Assembly: GCA_963791425.1 (NCBI GenBank)
Contig: CAWBSE010000004.1
Coordinates: 310,001 to 374,000, forward strand
From: DATBLE01 sp963791425
GTDB lineage: Bacteria > Actinomycetota > Thermoleophilia > Gaiellales > Gaiellaceae
Direction: 5' to 3'
Length of the DNA: 64,000 bases
A model generated the notes under the pieces. That model saw nothing but the letters and a program-made list of their open reading frames with translations. It searched no databases and was not told the origin of the DNA. The first letter of the stretch is position 1; the number at the start of each line of letters is the position of its first letter. The position numbers and the translations under genes are program-made. This document shows positions 6,479 to 17,493 of the stretch, piece by piece.

Positions 6479-8384
6479 ATGGCGAAAGTAATTGGCATCG
6501 ACCTCGGCACGACCAACTCGTGTATGGCCGTGATCGAGGGGGGAGAGCCGACGGTGATCCCGAACGCCGAGGGCGGGCGGACGACTCCGTCCGTCGTCGC
6601 GTTCACCAAGGACGACCAGCGGCTCGTCGGCGCACCGGCGAAGCGGCAGCAGGTCACCAACCCGCAGAACACGATCTCGTCGATCAAGCGCTTCATGGGG
6701 CGCAAGTTCGACGAGGTCTCCGAGGAGATGAAGATCGTCCCGTACGAGGTCGTGCAGGGCCCGAACGACGACGTCCGCGTCAAGGCGGCCGACACGGACT
6801 ACGCGCCGCCGGAGGTGAGCGCGATGATCCTGCAGAAGCTGAAGACCGACGCCGAGTCGTATCTCGGCGAGCAGGTCACCGACGCGGTGATCACCGTCCC
6901 TGCGTACTTCAACAACGCACAGCGCGAGGCGACCAAGGACGCCGGCACGATCGCGGGGCTGAACGTCCTGCGGATCGTGAACGAGCCGACCGCGGCCGCA
7001 CTCGCCTACGGGCTCGACAAGGAAGGCGCCGACCAGACGATCCTGGTCTTCGACCTCGGCGGCGGCACGTTCGACGTGTCGATCCTCGAGCTCGGCGAGG
7101 GCGTCTTCGAGGTCAAGGCGACCTCGGGCGACAACCACCTCGGCGGCGACAACTTCGACAAGGCGATCGTCGACTGGATGGTCGCGGAGTTCAAGAAGGA
7201 CAAGGGGATCGACCTCTCCGCCGACCGGATGGCGCTCCAGCGCCTGTACGAGGCGGCCGAGAAGGCGAAGATCGAGCTGTCCTCGACGATGACGACGCAG
7301 ATCAACCTGCCGTTCGTCACCGCGACGCCGGAAGGCCCGCAGCACCTCGACCTGCAGCTGACACGCGCGAAGCTGAACGAGCTCGCCCACGATCTGCTCG
7401 AGCGGACGGTCGGCCCGACGAAGCGCGTGCTCGAGGACGCGGGGCTCAGCCCCTCGCAGATCGACCACGTCGTCCTCGTCGGCGGCATGACGCGCATGCC
7501 CGCCGTGCAGGACAAGGTCAAGGAGATCGTCGGCAAGGACCCGCACAAGGGCGTCAACCCGGACGAGGTCGTCGCCGTCGGCGCCGCGATCCAGGCCGGC
7601 GTGCTCAAGGGCGAGGTCAAGGACGTGCTCCTGCTCGACGTCACCCCGCTGTCGCTCGGCATCGAGACGAAGGGCGGCGTGTTCACCAAGCTGATCGACC
7701 GGAACACGACGATCCCGACGCGCAAGTCGGAGATCTTCTCGACAGCTGAGGACAACCAGCCGTCGGTCGAGGTGCACGTGCTCCAGGGCGAGTCGGAGAT
7801 GGCCGCCTACAACAAGACGCTCGGCAAGTTCCAGCTCGTCGGCATCCCGCCGGCGCCGCGGGGCATGCCGCAGGTCGAGGTGGCGTTCGACATCGACGCG
7901 AACGGGATCATCCACGTCACGGCCAAGGATCTCGGCACTCAGAACGAGCAGCAGATCAAGATCGAGGGCGGCTCGGGCCTGAAGGCCGATGAGGTCGAGC
8001 AGATGATCAAGAACGCCGAGACCCACGCCGGCGAGGCGCACGCAGCTGCGCGAGCTCGCCGACGCGAAGAACGCGGCCGAGGCGCTCGCCTACGCGACCG
8101 AGAAGAGCCTCAAGGAGCATCGCGAGGCGATCGGTGAGGAGGACGCGGGCACGATCGAGGGCCGCGTGATGGAGCTGAGAACCGCGCTCGAGGGCGACGA
8201 CATCGCCGACATCCGGGCAAAGACCGAGACGCTCCAGGAGGCCTCGCACAAGCTGGCCGAGGCCGTGTACGCACAGGCGACCGCCGCGCAGTCGGCGCCC
8301 GCCGGCGGCAACGGCGCCGAGCCGTCCGACGACGAGGTGATCGAGGACGCCGAGGTCGTCGACGAGGAGGCTCCGACCACCTGA
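6479..8384 (+). CDS. dnaK: molecular chaperone DnaK (Hsp70), one frame break
   Basis: ATP-dependent Hsp70 chaperone of the cytosol, working with DnaJ and GrpE. The actin-like ATPase has IDLGTTNS at residues 5-12, the LVFDLGGGTFDVSIL phosphate motif near 185 and VVLVGGMTRMPAVQ near 330; the substrate domain follows (LLLDVTPLSLGIET). The reading frame breaks near 8040: after NAETHAGEA the protein resumes one frame over as QLRELADAKNAAEALAYATEKSL and ends in the acidic EEAPTT tail. The span is 3n+1, i.e. one net extra base, giving about 635 aa, normal for DnaK. A sequencing error is most likely. It is followed by grpE with a TGATG overlap. Confidence 0.95.
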
Positions 8385-8911
8385 TGAGGGAGAACGAACA
8401 CGTCTCCGAAGGCCGTGTCCCAGGGACAGTCCCTGGGACCGGTCCCGAGGAGCCAGTGGCCGGAGAGGACGACCGGATCGCAGAGGTGGCGCGTGAGCGT
8501 GACGAGTACCTCGACGCGCTCCAGCGCCTGAAGGCCGAGTTCGACAACTTCCGGAAGCGGACGGAGAGCGAGCGTGCGGCCCAGGCCGTCCGCGCGAGCG
8601 AGGCGCTCGTCAAGGAGCTCCTGCCCGTGCTCGACGACCTCGAGCGGGCGCTCGTCGCCGCGGAGGACCACGAGGAGGCGAAGCTGGAGGACGGCGTCCG
8701 GCTCGTCCACCGGTCGCTCGCCGACCTGCTCGCGCGCGTCGGCCTGACGGAGATCGACACCGACGGCGCGTTCGACCCGCACGTCCACGAGGCGCTGCTC
8801 GCGCAGCCGGTCGACGGGGCCGAGCCCGGCTCGGTCGTGCAGGTGCTCCAGAAGGGCTACCTGCTCGGCGACCGCGTCCTGCGCCCGGCCCGGGTGGTCG
8901 TCGCACAATGA
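8384..8911 (+). CDS. grpE: nucleotide exchange factor GrpE
   Basis: 175 aa. Releases ADP from DnaK. The long N-terminal coiled coil includes YLDALQRLKAEFDNFRKRTE, and the C-terminal beta domain has the family signature from about residue 128 (HEALLAQPVDGAEPGSVVQVLQ, then GYLLGDRVLRPARVVVAQ). ATG overlaps the dnaK stop by one base, so translation is coupled. Residues 11-21 (VPGTVPGTGP) are encoded by a perfect DNA palindrome that looks like an inserted repeat. Confidence 0.96.
   Translation: MRENEHVSEGRVPGTVPGTGPEEPVAGEDDRIAEVARERDEYLDALQRLKAEFDNFRKRTESERAAQAVRASEALVKELLPVLDDLERALVAAEDHEEAKLEDGVRLVHRSLADLLARVGLTEIDTDGAFDPHVHEALLAQPVDGAEPGSVVQVLQKGYLLGDRVLRPARVVVAQ
8417..8439 (+). repeat. palindromic repeat inside the grpE N-terminus
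   Basis: GTCCCAGGGAC and its exact reverse complement are separated by a single A. It lies in frame in the disordered N-terminus of GrpE, where it adds the residues VPGTVPGT. Confidence 0.75.
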
Positions 8912-8944
8912 GCGTAGGCTCGACGGAGCTCATCAATGAGCGGA

Positions 8945-8965
8945 GGTGCCGGCTTTGCCGGCGCC
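8945..8965 (+). repeat. hairpin in the grpE-dnaJ gap
   Basis: A 9-bp stem (one G-T pair; 8945-8953 with 8957-8965) and TTT loop occupies the 67-bp gap between grpE and dnaJ. There is no T-tract, so it is more likely an mRNA processing/stability element than a terminator. Confidence 0.5.
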
Positions 8966-8978
8966 GGAGCGGGGAACA

Positions 8979-10046
8979 GTGACGAAGTCCCCGTACGAGG
9001 TCCTCGGCGTCGCCAAGAACGCGTCGGCGGACGAGGTCAAGAAGGCGTACCGCAAGCTCGCGCGCCGGCACCACCCGGACGCGAACGCCGGCGACAAGGA
9101 CTCCGAGGAGCGCTTCAAGGAGGTCCAGAACGCCTACGACGTCCTCTCGAACCCGGAGAAGCGCAAGCAGTACGACTCGTTCGGCTCCACCAACGGCCGT
9201 CCCGGCGGCCCGGGCGGTGGCTTCAACTGGAACGCGACCGAGGGCTTCGACTTCGCCGACCTCGGCGATCTCTTCGGCGGGATGTTCGGCGGCGCCGCAC
9301 GCGGTGGCGGCCGGCCCGAGCCGCGCGGACAGCGCGGCAACGACGTCGAGGTGCAGGTCAGCCTCTCGTTCGAGGATGCCCTGCAGGGCGCCGAGGTGAA
9401 GATTCCCGTGACGCTCGACGTCGCCTGCCACACGTGCCACGGCTCGGGAGCGAAGCCCGGCACCGCGCCGACGGTCTGCCCGCAGTGCGGCGGCCGCGGC
9501 GTGGTCGCAGAGAGCCAGGGGTTCTTCGCGATCTCCCAGCCGTGCCCGCGCTGCCGCGGCAACGGCACCGTGATCGAGGATCCCTGCGCGACGTGCCGCG
9601 GCAGCGGCCGCGAGCGGCGCACGAAGCGCTACACCGTGAAGGTTCCCGCGGGCGTGAAGGACGGCTCGCGGATCCGCCTGAAGGGCAAGGGCGAGGCCGG
9701 CTGGGGTGGGGCGCCCGCCGGCGACCTCTTCGTGATCACGCGCGTCGAGCCGTCGAAGGTGTTCACCCGGCGCGGCGACGACCTGATCGTCGACGTCCCC
9801 GTGTCGTTTGCGGACGCTGCGCTCGGGACGAAAGCGTCTGTGCCGACCCCTGACGGGCCGGTCTCCGTGAAGGTGTCGGCGGGCTCCCAGGACGGGAAGC
9901 TCCTCCGTGTGAAGGGCAAGGGCGCTCCGAGGCTGAAGGGCTCCGGCCGCGGCGATGTGCTCGCCCGGCTGAAGATCGAGGTGCCGAAGAAGCTCTCGAA
10001 GCGGGAGCGCGAGCTGCTCGAAGAGCTGCAGAAAGCGGGCAAGTGA
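8979..10046 (+). CDS. dnaJ: chaperone DnaJ (Hsp40)
   Basis: 355 aa from GTG 8979 (TKSPYEVLGV); an earlier in-frame GTG at 8946 would translate through a hairpin and is less likely. J domain at residues 1-70 with the HPD motif (ARRHHPDANA), a Gly/Phe-rich linker, then four zinc-binding CxxCxGxG-type repeats (CHTCHGSG, CPQCGGRG, CPRCRGNG, CATCRGSG) and the C-terminal substrate-binding beta domains. Stimulates DnaK ATPase and delivers substrates. Third gene of the heat-shock operon. Confidence 0.96.
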   Translation: MTKSPYEVLGVAKNASADEVKKAYRKLARRHHPDANAGDKDSEERFKEVQNAYDVLSNPEKRKQYDSFGSTNGRPGGPGGGFNWNATEGFDFADLGDLFGGMFGGAARGGGRPEPRGQRGNDVEVQVSLSFEDALQGAEVKIPVTLDVACHTCHGSGAKPGTAPTVCPQCGGRGVVAESQGFFAISQPCPRCRGNGTVIEDPCATCRGSGRERRTKRYTVKVPAGVKDGSRIRLKGKGEAGWGGAPAGDLFVITRVEPSKVFTRRGDDLIVDVPVSFADAALGTKASVPTPDGPVSVKVSAGSQDGKLLRVKGKGAPRLKGSGRGDVLARLKIEVPKKLSKRERELLEELQKAGK

Positions 10047-10330
10047 TGGCCAAGCACGACGACCTCCTCGACCACGGGCCGAAGGAAGCGCCCGAGCCCG
10101 AGACCGCGGAGCAGCGCACCAAGCGCACCGGGTGGGGCGCCGCCGGCGGTGGGGTTGTCGGCGGTGGAATCGTGCTGGCCAAGTTCGGCGGCCTCGCGAA
10201 GGTCTTCATCTGGCTGTTCGCGTTCCACGCGATCGGCAATGCCTGGCGCATCGGCAGCTGGATCGGGGTCGCGGTCGTCGTGGCCGTGATCGCCGCGGTC
10301 GTCGTGTTCCATGCCCGGAAGGAGTCCTGA
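10046..10330 (+). CDS. small membrane protein in heat-shock operon
   Basis: 94 aa. The first 35 residues are polar and acidic (HDDLLDHGPKEAPEPETAEQ). Two hydrophobic segments follow (VIFIW-like stretch LAKVFIWLFAFHAIGNAW and IGVAVVVAVIAAVVVF), after a glycine-rich stretch. The start ATG is 2 nt inside the dnaJ stop region and its own stop overlaps hspR. No family recognised. The location within the dnaK operon suggests heat-shock coexpression. Confidence 0.7.
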   Translation: MAKHDDLLDHGPKEAPEPETAEQRTKRTGWGAAGGGVVGGGIVLAKFGGLAKVFIWLFAFHAIGNAWRIGSWIGVAVVVAVIAAVVVFHARKES

Positions 10331-10713
10331 TGGGCACCCAGGACTACGAGCGCCCGCGCTACATGATCTCCGTCGCCGCCGACCTCGTCGGCATGCACCC
10401 GCAGACGCTGCGGATCTACGAGTCGAAGGGCCTCGTCCGGCCCGGGCGGACGCCCGGCGGGACGCGGCTCTACTCCGAGCACGACCTCGACCGGCTGCGG
10501 CTGATCCAGCGGCTGACGACCGAGCTCGGGCTCAACCTCGCCGGCGTCGCCCGCGTGATCGCGCTCGAGGACGAGCTCGCGCTGATGCGCGCCCGCTTCG
10601 ACCGGCTCGAGGCCGAGATGCGCGCGGCGATCGAGCCAGGTCCACCGCCAGTACCGGCGCGACCTCGTGGTCTACCGCGAGTCGCCCCAATTCCCAGCAA
10701 GGAGGCAGCAGTA

Positions 10714-10714
<1 letters not shown>
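10330..10714 (+). CDS. hspR: heat-shock repressor HspR (MerR family), one frame break
   Basis: MerR-type winged-helix repressor that in Actinobacteria binds HAIR sites and uses DnaK as corepressor. Residues 10-75 form the DNA-binding domain (YMISVAADLVGMHPQTLRIY, then ESKGLVRPGRTPGGTRLYS). After residue about 103 (EAEMRAAIE) the frame breaks near 10637; the family-typical C-terminus QVHRQYRRDLVVYRESPQF continues in another frame and ends in TAA overlapping the clpB ATG. The span is 3n+1. The fit of the C-terminus says this is an assembly error, not loss of the gene. Confidence 0.92.
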
Positions 10715-13179
<2,465 letters not shown>

Positions 13180-13181
13180 AG

Positions 13182-13579
13182 CTACGGCGTCCGGGAAGAA
13201 GTCGGCGCCGCCCTGCTCGGCCGGGGCGCCGTAGATGAAGACGACGACCTCGTCGGCGCCGTCGTTCCGGAGCTGCAGCGCCGTTCCCGGGTCGACCGCG
13301 ACGACGCTGCCCGGCGCGAGCTCGACCCGCTCGGCCGGGTCGCCGAGGTGCATCGTCAGCGTGCCGGAGAGGACGACGAAGACCTCCTCCTGCACCTTGT
13401 CCGCGTGCCGGCGGCCGCGCGAGCCGGGCGGGTAGCGCCACATCCGCGCGCGCGACTGCTGGAGCGCGGCGGCGGTCGTGATGTCGGACGCGTGCCGGGG
13501 CGGGTCGCCCTCGCGGCCCGTCCGGCGGCGTCCGCTCGACCCATTCCTGGTCGGCGGCGTGAACGACGTGGTACCCCAT
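13182..13579 (-). CDS. cupin domain protein, frame-broken
   Basis: Single-domain cupin (about 130 aa). It starts MGYHVVHAADQEWVERTPPD at 13579, breaks frame near 13520, resumes DPPRHASDITTAAALQQSR and carries the two cupin motifs (RRHADKVQEEVFVVLSGTL; then PGTALQLRNDGADEVVVFIY). In the last part (ADFFPDAVAL) no stop appears in frame before the convergent clpB end; a second single-base error near 13190 would give the stop at 13182-13184. Cupins bind a metal or small ligand. The substrate is unknown. Confidence 0.7.
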
Positions 13580-13597
13580 CCGCCGGATCATCGCAGT

Positions 13598-13603
13598 TAG
13601 GCT
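13598..13603 (+). promoter_or_regulatory. leaderless -10 box TAGGCT
   Basis: Seven bases before the GTG at 13611, in the gap after the divergent cupin. Supports that start. Confidence 0.55.
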
Positions 13604-13610
13604 CGACGCC

Positions 13611-13820
13611 GTGCTCTTCGCGAGGATCGACACCCTCAGCCCCGTCCAGTTCGTCTTCGCCGTCGTGCTCGCGGCGGTGCTCTCCATGTGGGTCTACTGG
13701 CACGCCAGCCGCCACGGGAGCAAGCGCGCGACCGCCTGGGGCGTCTGCACGTTCCTGGCCGTCGGCATCGTTCTGCCGATCTACTTCATCCACTACTTCC
13801 TGACCAGGCGGCGCTTCTAG
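13611..13820 (+). CDS. small two-helix membrane protein
   Basis: 69 aa from GTG. Two hydrophobic segments: FVFAVVLAAVLSMWVYW (about 14-30) and WGVCTFLAVGIVLPIYFIHYF (about 43-63), ending in RRRF. The stop overlaps the next start (TAGTG). The family is not recognised, but the layout resembles small phospholipase-D-nuclease-N-like membrane stubs. Confidence 0.7.
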   Translation: MLFARIDTLSPVQFVFAVVLAAVLSMWVYWHASRHGSKRATAWGVCTFLAVGIVLPIYFIHYFLTRRRF

Positions 13821-14580
13821 TGGCCCGCAAGGCCCGTCGCGCCCCCCGCCAGCCACAGCCGCTACCGCCTCCGCTTCCGCCCGAGCGGCGCTCGGTCGGG
13901 CAACTGGTCGCGGAGACGATCCGCTTCTACCAGCACCACTTCTTCCAGACGGTGCCGCTCGGGCTCTCGGTCGCGGCGCTCTCCCAGCTCACCGTCGCCT
14001 TCGGCCACCGCCAGTCCGAGCCGTCCGGGCATCCGCCGCCGCAGGCCTACCACCCGCCGACGTCGATCCTCGGGGGTGGAGTGGAGGTGACGATCCTGGT
14101 CGGCTGCGCTGCTCCTGACGGCGTCGTACATCGTCGCGATCGTCCTCGTCAGCGGGGCGCGGCCGGACGGACGCAGCGATCGCAGCCGCCTACGGTCTCG
14201 GCGTGCTCGTATTCCTGCCGGTGCCGCTGCTGGCGCAGCTGCTCGTCCTGCCGGCCGTCCTGTATCTCGCGTTCCTCGGCTGGGTCGTCCCGGCGGCACT
14301 CCTCGAGGGGACGGGCTTCGCCGCGAGCTTCCGCCGCTCGTTCACGCTGGGCCGCGTCGACTTCGCCCACGCCGCGGGCGGGCTGGCCACGCTCGTGATC
14401 GTGTTCTACGTCGTGCGGCTGATGATGGCGCTCCTCCTGCGCGGCGGCAGCGAGGTCACCGAGCGGTCGGCCGCGCTCCTCGCCGACCTCGTCCTCTCGC
14501 CGATGCTGTTCGTCGGGTCGGCGATCCTCTACCTCGACCAGGCGGCCCGGATCAGGGTGAAGGCGGAGAAGGCTGCGTGA
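13820..14580 (+). CDS. multi-pass membrane protein, two frame breaks
   Basis: About 253 aa from GTG 13820. A proline-rich head is followed by SVGQLVAETIRFYQHHFFQT and a hydrophobic block. The frame breaks near 14100 (resumes AALLLTASYIVAIVLVSG) and near 14168 (resumes AAIAAAYGLGVLVFLPVPLL), then runs AQLLVLPAVLYLAFLGWVV ... LVLSPMLFVGSAILYLDQ. This recalls the membrane domain of YciC/glycerophosphodiesterase-linked proteins. It is sandwiched by overlaps with the 69-aa gene and the phosphatase, so the three are cotranscribed. Function unknown. Confidence 0.68.
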
Positions 14581-15162
14581 TCGTCTTCCTCGCGCGCCAC
14601 GCCGAGTCGGTGCTGAACTCCGAGCACCGCGTGAACGGCGACCCGAGCGTCCCCGTTCCGTTGACGGAGCAGGGCCGAGAGGAGGCCAGGCTGCTCGGTG
14701 CGCAGCTCGCCCACGTCGAGCTCGATCTGTGCGTCCACACGCGATTCCCGCGGACCCGGGAGACGGCAGAGATCGCGCTCGCCGGGCGCGCGGTGCCGAT
14801 GGAGGTCGAGCCGCTTCTCGACGACATCAGGATCGGCGCGGCGCTCGAGGGCGCCGACATCTCGAAGCTACCACGTCGTCAAGCGCGAGGTCGGCCGGAA
14901 GCTGCCGTTCCCGGGTGGGGAGAGCCTCGACGACGCCGCGCGCCGCTACGCCGAGGCGTTCGCGAAGCTGTGCGACCGCGGGATGGAGCGCGTCCTGGTC
15001 GTCTGCCACGAGATCCCGGTGCGCTACGCGCTCAACGCCGCCGCCGGCTCCGAGGAGCTCGACGGGCCGCCGTTCCACAACCTGCCGAACGCCGTGCCGT
15101 TCCTCTTCGAGGGCGACTCCCTCGCCCGGACGGCCGCGCGTATCGGGGAGCTGGTGGCGTAG
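14577..15162 (+). CDS. histidine phosphatase family protein, one frame break
   Basis: Phosphoglycerate-mutase-like fold. The phosphohistidine motif appears as LARHAES (residues 5-11). R and E residues of the pocket follow (CVHTRFPRTRETAE), and after a frame break near 14868 the protein resumes SYHVVKREVGRKLPFPGGES with the second catalytic His in VLVVCHEIPVRYAL. The span is 3n+1. GTG overlaps the preceding stop (GTGA). The substrate is not predictable. Confidence 0.85.
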
Positions 15163-15165
15163 GAG

Positions 15166-15171
15166 TACCAT
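15166..15171 (+). promoter_or_regulatory. leaderless -10 box TACCAT
   Basis: Six bases before GTG 15178, directly after the phosphatase stop. Confidence 0.5.
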
Positions 15172-15177
15172 CGGCGC

Positions 15178-15372
15178 GTGGACGACGTGCGGCGTGCCAA
15201 GCGGTTCCGGACGTTCCTGCTCGGCGGGCTCGTCGGCGCATCGGCGGTCGCCGCGGCGGCGCGCAGGCGACGCCGGCAGACCAGGCGCACACCGGCCGGG
15301 CTCGCGGCGTTCGAGGACGCTCCGTGTTACGGGGAGACGCTCGAGCGCGAACGGACGACCACGCGCGCCTGA
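15178..15372 (+). CDS. 64-aa basic protein of unknown function
   Basis: The start GTG has its own -10 box. A short hydrophobic stretch (FLLGGLVGASAVAAAA) is followed by the basic run RRRRRQTRR, then an acidic/Thr tail; it is probably membrane-anchored with a cytosolic basic face. Its last 46 bp overlap the convergent glycosyltransferase end. Not recognised. Confidence 0.55.
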   Translation: MDDVRRAKRFRTFLLGGLVGASAVAAAARRRRRQTRRTPAGLAAFEDAPCYGETLERERTTTRA

Positions 15373-16985
15373 GCGCGCCTGATCGTCGCGTAGTTGATGT
15401 CGGCGTCGCCCATGTCGAGCGACTTGCCGATCAGCTCCGCTTTGCGGGCGTCGTCGAGGTACCGCGAGATGGTGCCGGTCGGCTTCCGCGTGCGGATCAC
15501 CAGGTACGGCCCGTACGTCCGCGCCTCGAACTCGCTGTGCGGGAACGGCAGCCGGAGCTGGACCTTGATGCGCTTCACGTAGTTGTTGTTGTCGCCGGCA
15601 TCGAAGACCCAGACGCCGCGGCCGAGCGGTTTCGCCTGGTCGTCGAGCGTCTGCAGCGCCAGCTTCGCGTCGGCGCGCGGGATGACCGTGTTCGACACGG
15701 CCGAACGGTGCAGCTCCCACGCGGCGAGGTAGAGCGGCTCGTACCCGAAGAGGATGTCGTCCGTCCGCGAGGTGGCCGCGAGCCAGACAGCCGCCTCGTG
15801 CCGGGCCGAGACGCGCACCGGGGCCTCGCGCTTGAACAGCGCGGGCGTCTGGTGATACGCCCACGCGATCTCCGCCGGAACCAGCGTCAGCACGACCGCT
15901 GCGGCGAGCAGCGGCCCGTAGCGCCCGGCGGCGCGCGAGGTGGCGACGATCCCGCTCGCGGTCGCGAGGGCGAAGAACGGCAGCACGAAGATCAGATGTC
16001 GTGACTGGGGTGCGGAGCTCCCGCCGAACCGGCCGACCAGGAAGAACAGCACGGGCGTGATCAGGACGCACACGGTCAGCACCGCCGACTTCGGGCGTGT
16101 CCGCGCCTGCCAGACGATCCCGAGCACGCCGAAGAGGAACACGATCACCAGGACGCCGGCGTAGCCGGCCGACGAGTCGCCCGCTACGTGCCAGAGGTAC
16201 GTGAACACCTGCCGGGGCGTGCGCAGGCCGCCGCCGTTGCCCGAACCGACCTCGAGCCGGTTCGCCAGCACCAGGCTGCTCCGCCAGAGCGGGATCGCCA
16301 GCAGGAACACGGCGACGAACGCGGGGATCGCCTGCCGCAGCCGGGTGCGCGTGACCAGGACGTACAGGCCCTGCGCGCCGAGGACGAGGGCGCCGTACTG
16401 GTGCGAGCCGATCGTCAGGAGCATCGCGACCGCCCAAAGGATCCACGCCCGCGCGCCGCCGCGCTCGGCCGCCCGGAGGAGGGCGAGGAACGACAGGTCG
16501 AGACGAACAGGAAGAGGCTGTACATGCGCGCGTACACCCCGTGGAAGAGGAAGACCCAGCTCGCAGCCGCCAGCACGCTCGCCGCCAGCGCAGGCCCGCG
16601 ACCGGCGAGGCGGTTCCCGAGGATCGCGATCGCCGGGATGCTCGCAACCGCGAAGAGCGCCGAGAAGAAGCGCATCGTGTGCAGCCCGCCCCCGGCGTGG
16701 GCGACCGCCCACGCGATCATGAAATGCAGCGGCGCGCCGCCTCGTCTGCCGAGCACGATGTCGAACAGGCCGCCGATCCCGTGCCGGCCCACGAACAACG
16801 GCAGGGTCTCGTCCTCGTGCGGCGGCCAGCCCGACAGCTGGACGAGCAGGAACACGGCGGCCGCGGCGGTGGTCAGCGCGACGCCGCCGATGAACAGCCC
16901 TCCGGTCGAGTTCGCCGGTCGTCTCCCGGAACCGCAGTGAGGTGGTGGCCGCGGGGGCGGTGATCGTCGTCGCGGTCTCGTTCAT
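15327..16985 (-). CDS. membrane glycosyltransferase (GT39/GT83-like), two frame breaks
   Basis: About 553 aa, multi-pass. The first periplasmic loop after TM1 has GWPPHEDET, where the acidic pair is the expected catalytic site of dolichyl/polyprenyl-phosphate-sugar transferases, then PLHFMIAWAVAHAGG. Around 8-10 hydrophobic segments and a C-terminal soluble part follow. Frame breaks lie near 16915 and 16500 and cancel (total divisible by three). It probably moves a sugar from a lipid carrier onto a cell-surface acceptor. The acceptor is unknown, but an LCP ligase is two genes away. Confidence 0.75.
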   Translation of the reverse strand: MNETATTITAPAATTSLRFRETTGELDRRAVHRRRRADHRRGRRVPARPAVGLAAARGRDPAVVRGPARDRRPVRHRARQTRRRAAAFHDRVGGRPRRGRAAHDALLLGALRGCEHPGDRDPREPPRRSRACAGGERAGGCELGLPLPRGVRAHVQPLPVRLDLSFLALLRAAERGGARAWILWAVAMLLTIGSHQYGALVLGAQGLYVLVTRTRLRQAIPAFVAVFLLAIPLWRSSLVLANRLEVGSGNGGGLRTPRQVFTYLWHVAGDSSAGYAGVLVIVFLFGVLGIVWQARTRPKSAVLTVCVLITPVLFFLVGRFGGSSAPQSRHLIFVLPFFALATASGIVATSRAAGRYGPLLAAAVVLTLVPAEIAWAYHQTPALFKREAPVRVSARHEAAVWLAATSRTDDILFGYEPLYLAAWELHRSAVSNTVIPRADAKLALQTLDDQAKPLGRGVWVFDAGDNNNYVKRIKVQLRLPFPHSEFEARTYGPYLVIRTRKPTGTISRYLDDARKAELIGKSLDMGDADINYATIRRAQARVVVRSRSSVSP

Positions 16986-16996
16986 GAACCGGCCGA

Positions 16997-17002
16997 ACTG
17001 TA
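16997..17002 (-). promoter_or_regulatory. -10 box TACAGT for the glycosyltransferase
   Basis: Minus-strand TACAGT 11 nt before ATG 16985; this leaves at most a few bases of leader. Confidence 0.4.
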
Positions 17003-17032
17003 CGCGCGAGAAAGGGCCGGGGACGGCCCTGC

Positions 17033-17038
17033 TAGCCT
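17033..17038 (+). promoter_or_regulatory. leaderless -10 box TAGCCT
   Basis: Nine bases before GTG 17048 of the FmdB-type gene; 31 bp from the divergent glycosyltransferase box. Confidence 0.5.
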
Positions 17039-17047
17039 AGTTCGACC

Positions 17048-17353
17048 GTGCCGATCTACGAGTTCCGCTGTCCGAAGGGGCATCTCTTCGAGGTATTCCA
17101 CCGGATGAGCGACCCGGATCCGACGGTCTGCGAGGTCTGCGGCGCCAAGCCGCTGGTGAAGGTGCTCCACCCGGTTCCGATCCACTTCAAGGGCTCCGGG
17201 TTCTACTCGACGGACTACGGCCGCGGCGGGCGCAAGCGCGACTCGTCGGATTCGTCGCCGGCCGACGGTGGCAAGAAGGACGAATCGGTGAAGAAGGTCG
17301 AGAAGTCGGACAAATCCAAGTCCGACAAGAAGTCGGCGGCGAAAGAGTCCTGA
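17048..17353 (+). CDS. FmdB-type zinc ribbon protein
   Basis: 101 aa from GTG. The N-terminal 45 residues are the FmdB/CxxC_CxxC_SSSS zinc ribbon (MPIYEFRCPKGHLFEV, then CEVCGAKP). The C-terminal half is a low-complexity Lys/Ser/Asp tail (SDKSKSDKKSAAKES). The first pair is C-x2-G-H rather than CxxC, so one ligand may be His. Regulatory or nucleic-acid-related roles are assumed for the family. The 140 bp after the stop hold only weak hairpins. Confidence 0.82.
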   Translation: MPIYEFRCPKGHLFEVFHRMSDPDPTVCEVCGAKPLVKVLHPVPIHFKGSGFYSTDYGRGGRKRDSSDSSPADGGKKDESVKKVEKSDKSKSDKKSAAKES

Positions 17354-17493
17354 GCGGCGCGGCCGCGAAGTTCCACTTCCGGCACGACCGCGTGACGGAC
17401 ACGTCACGAATCTCGCGGTAGGCTCGTTCGCAGGGGAACAGGGGTCTTTCTCCCCCACCCAGGGCGGGGGTGTGGTCCCACCGGCGGCCGTTG

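Noticed and set aside
6479..8384. Programmed frameshift in dnaK
   Set aside because: No slippery heptamer at the break, and unrelated genes show the same kind of break; assembly error is simpler.
16982..17493. LCP gene running to 16982 opposite the FmdB-type gene
   Set aside because: That extension is read-through after a one-base error. In the corrected frame the protein ends in FGPGC... with a stop at 17494.
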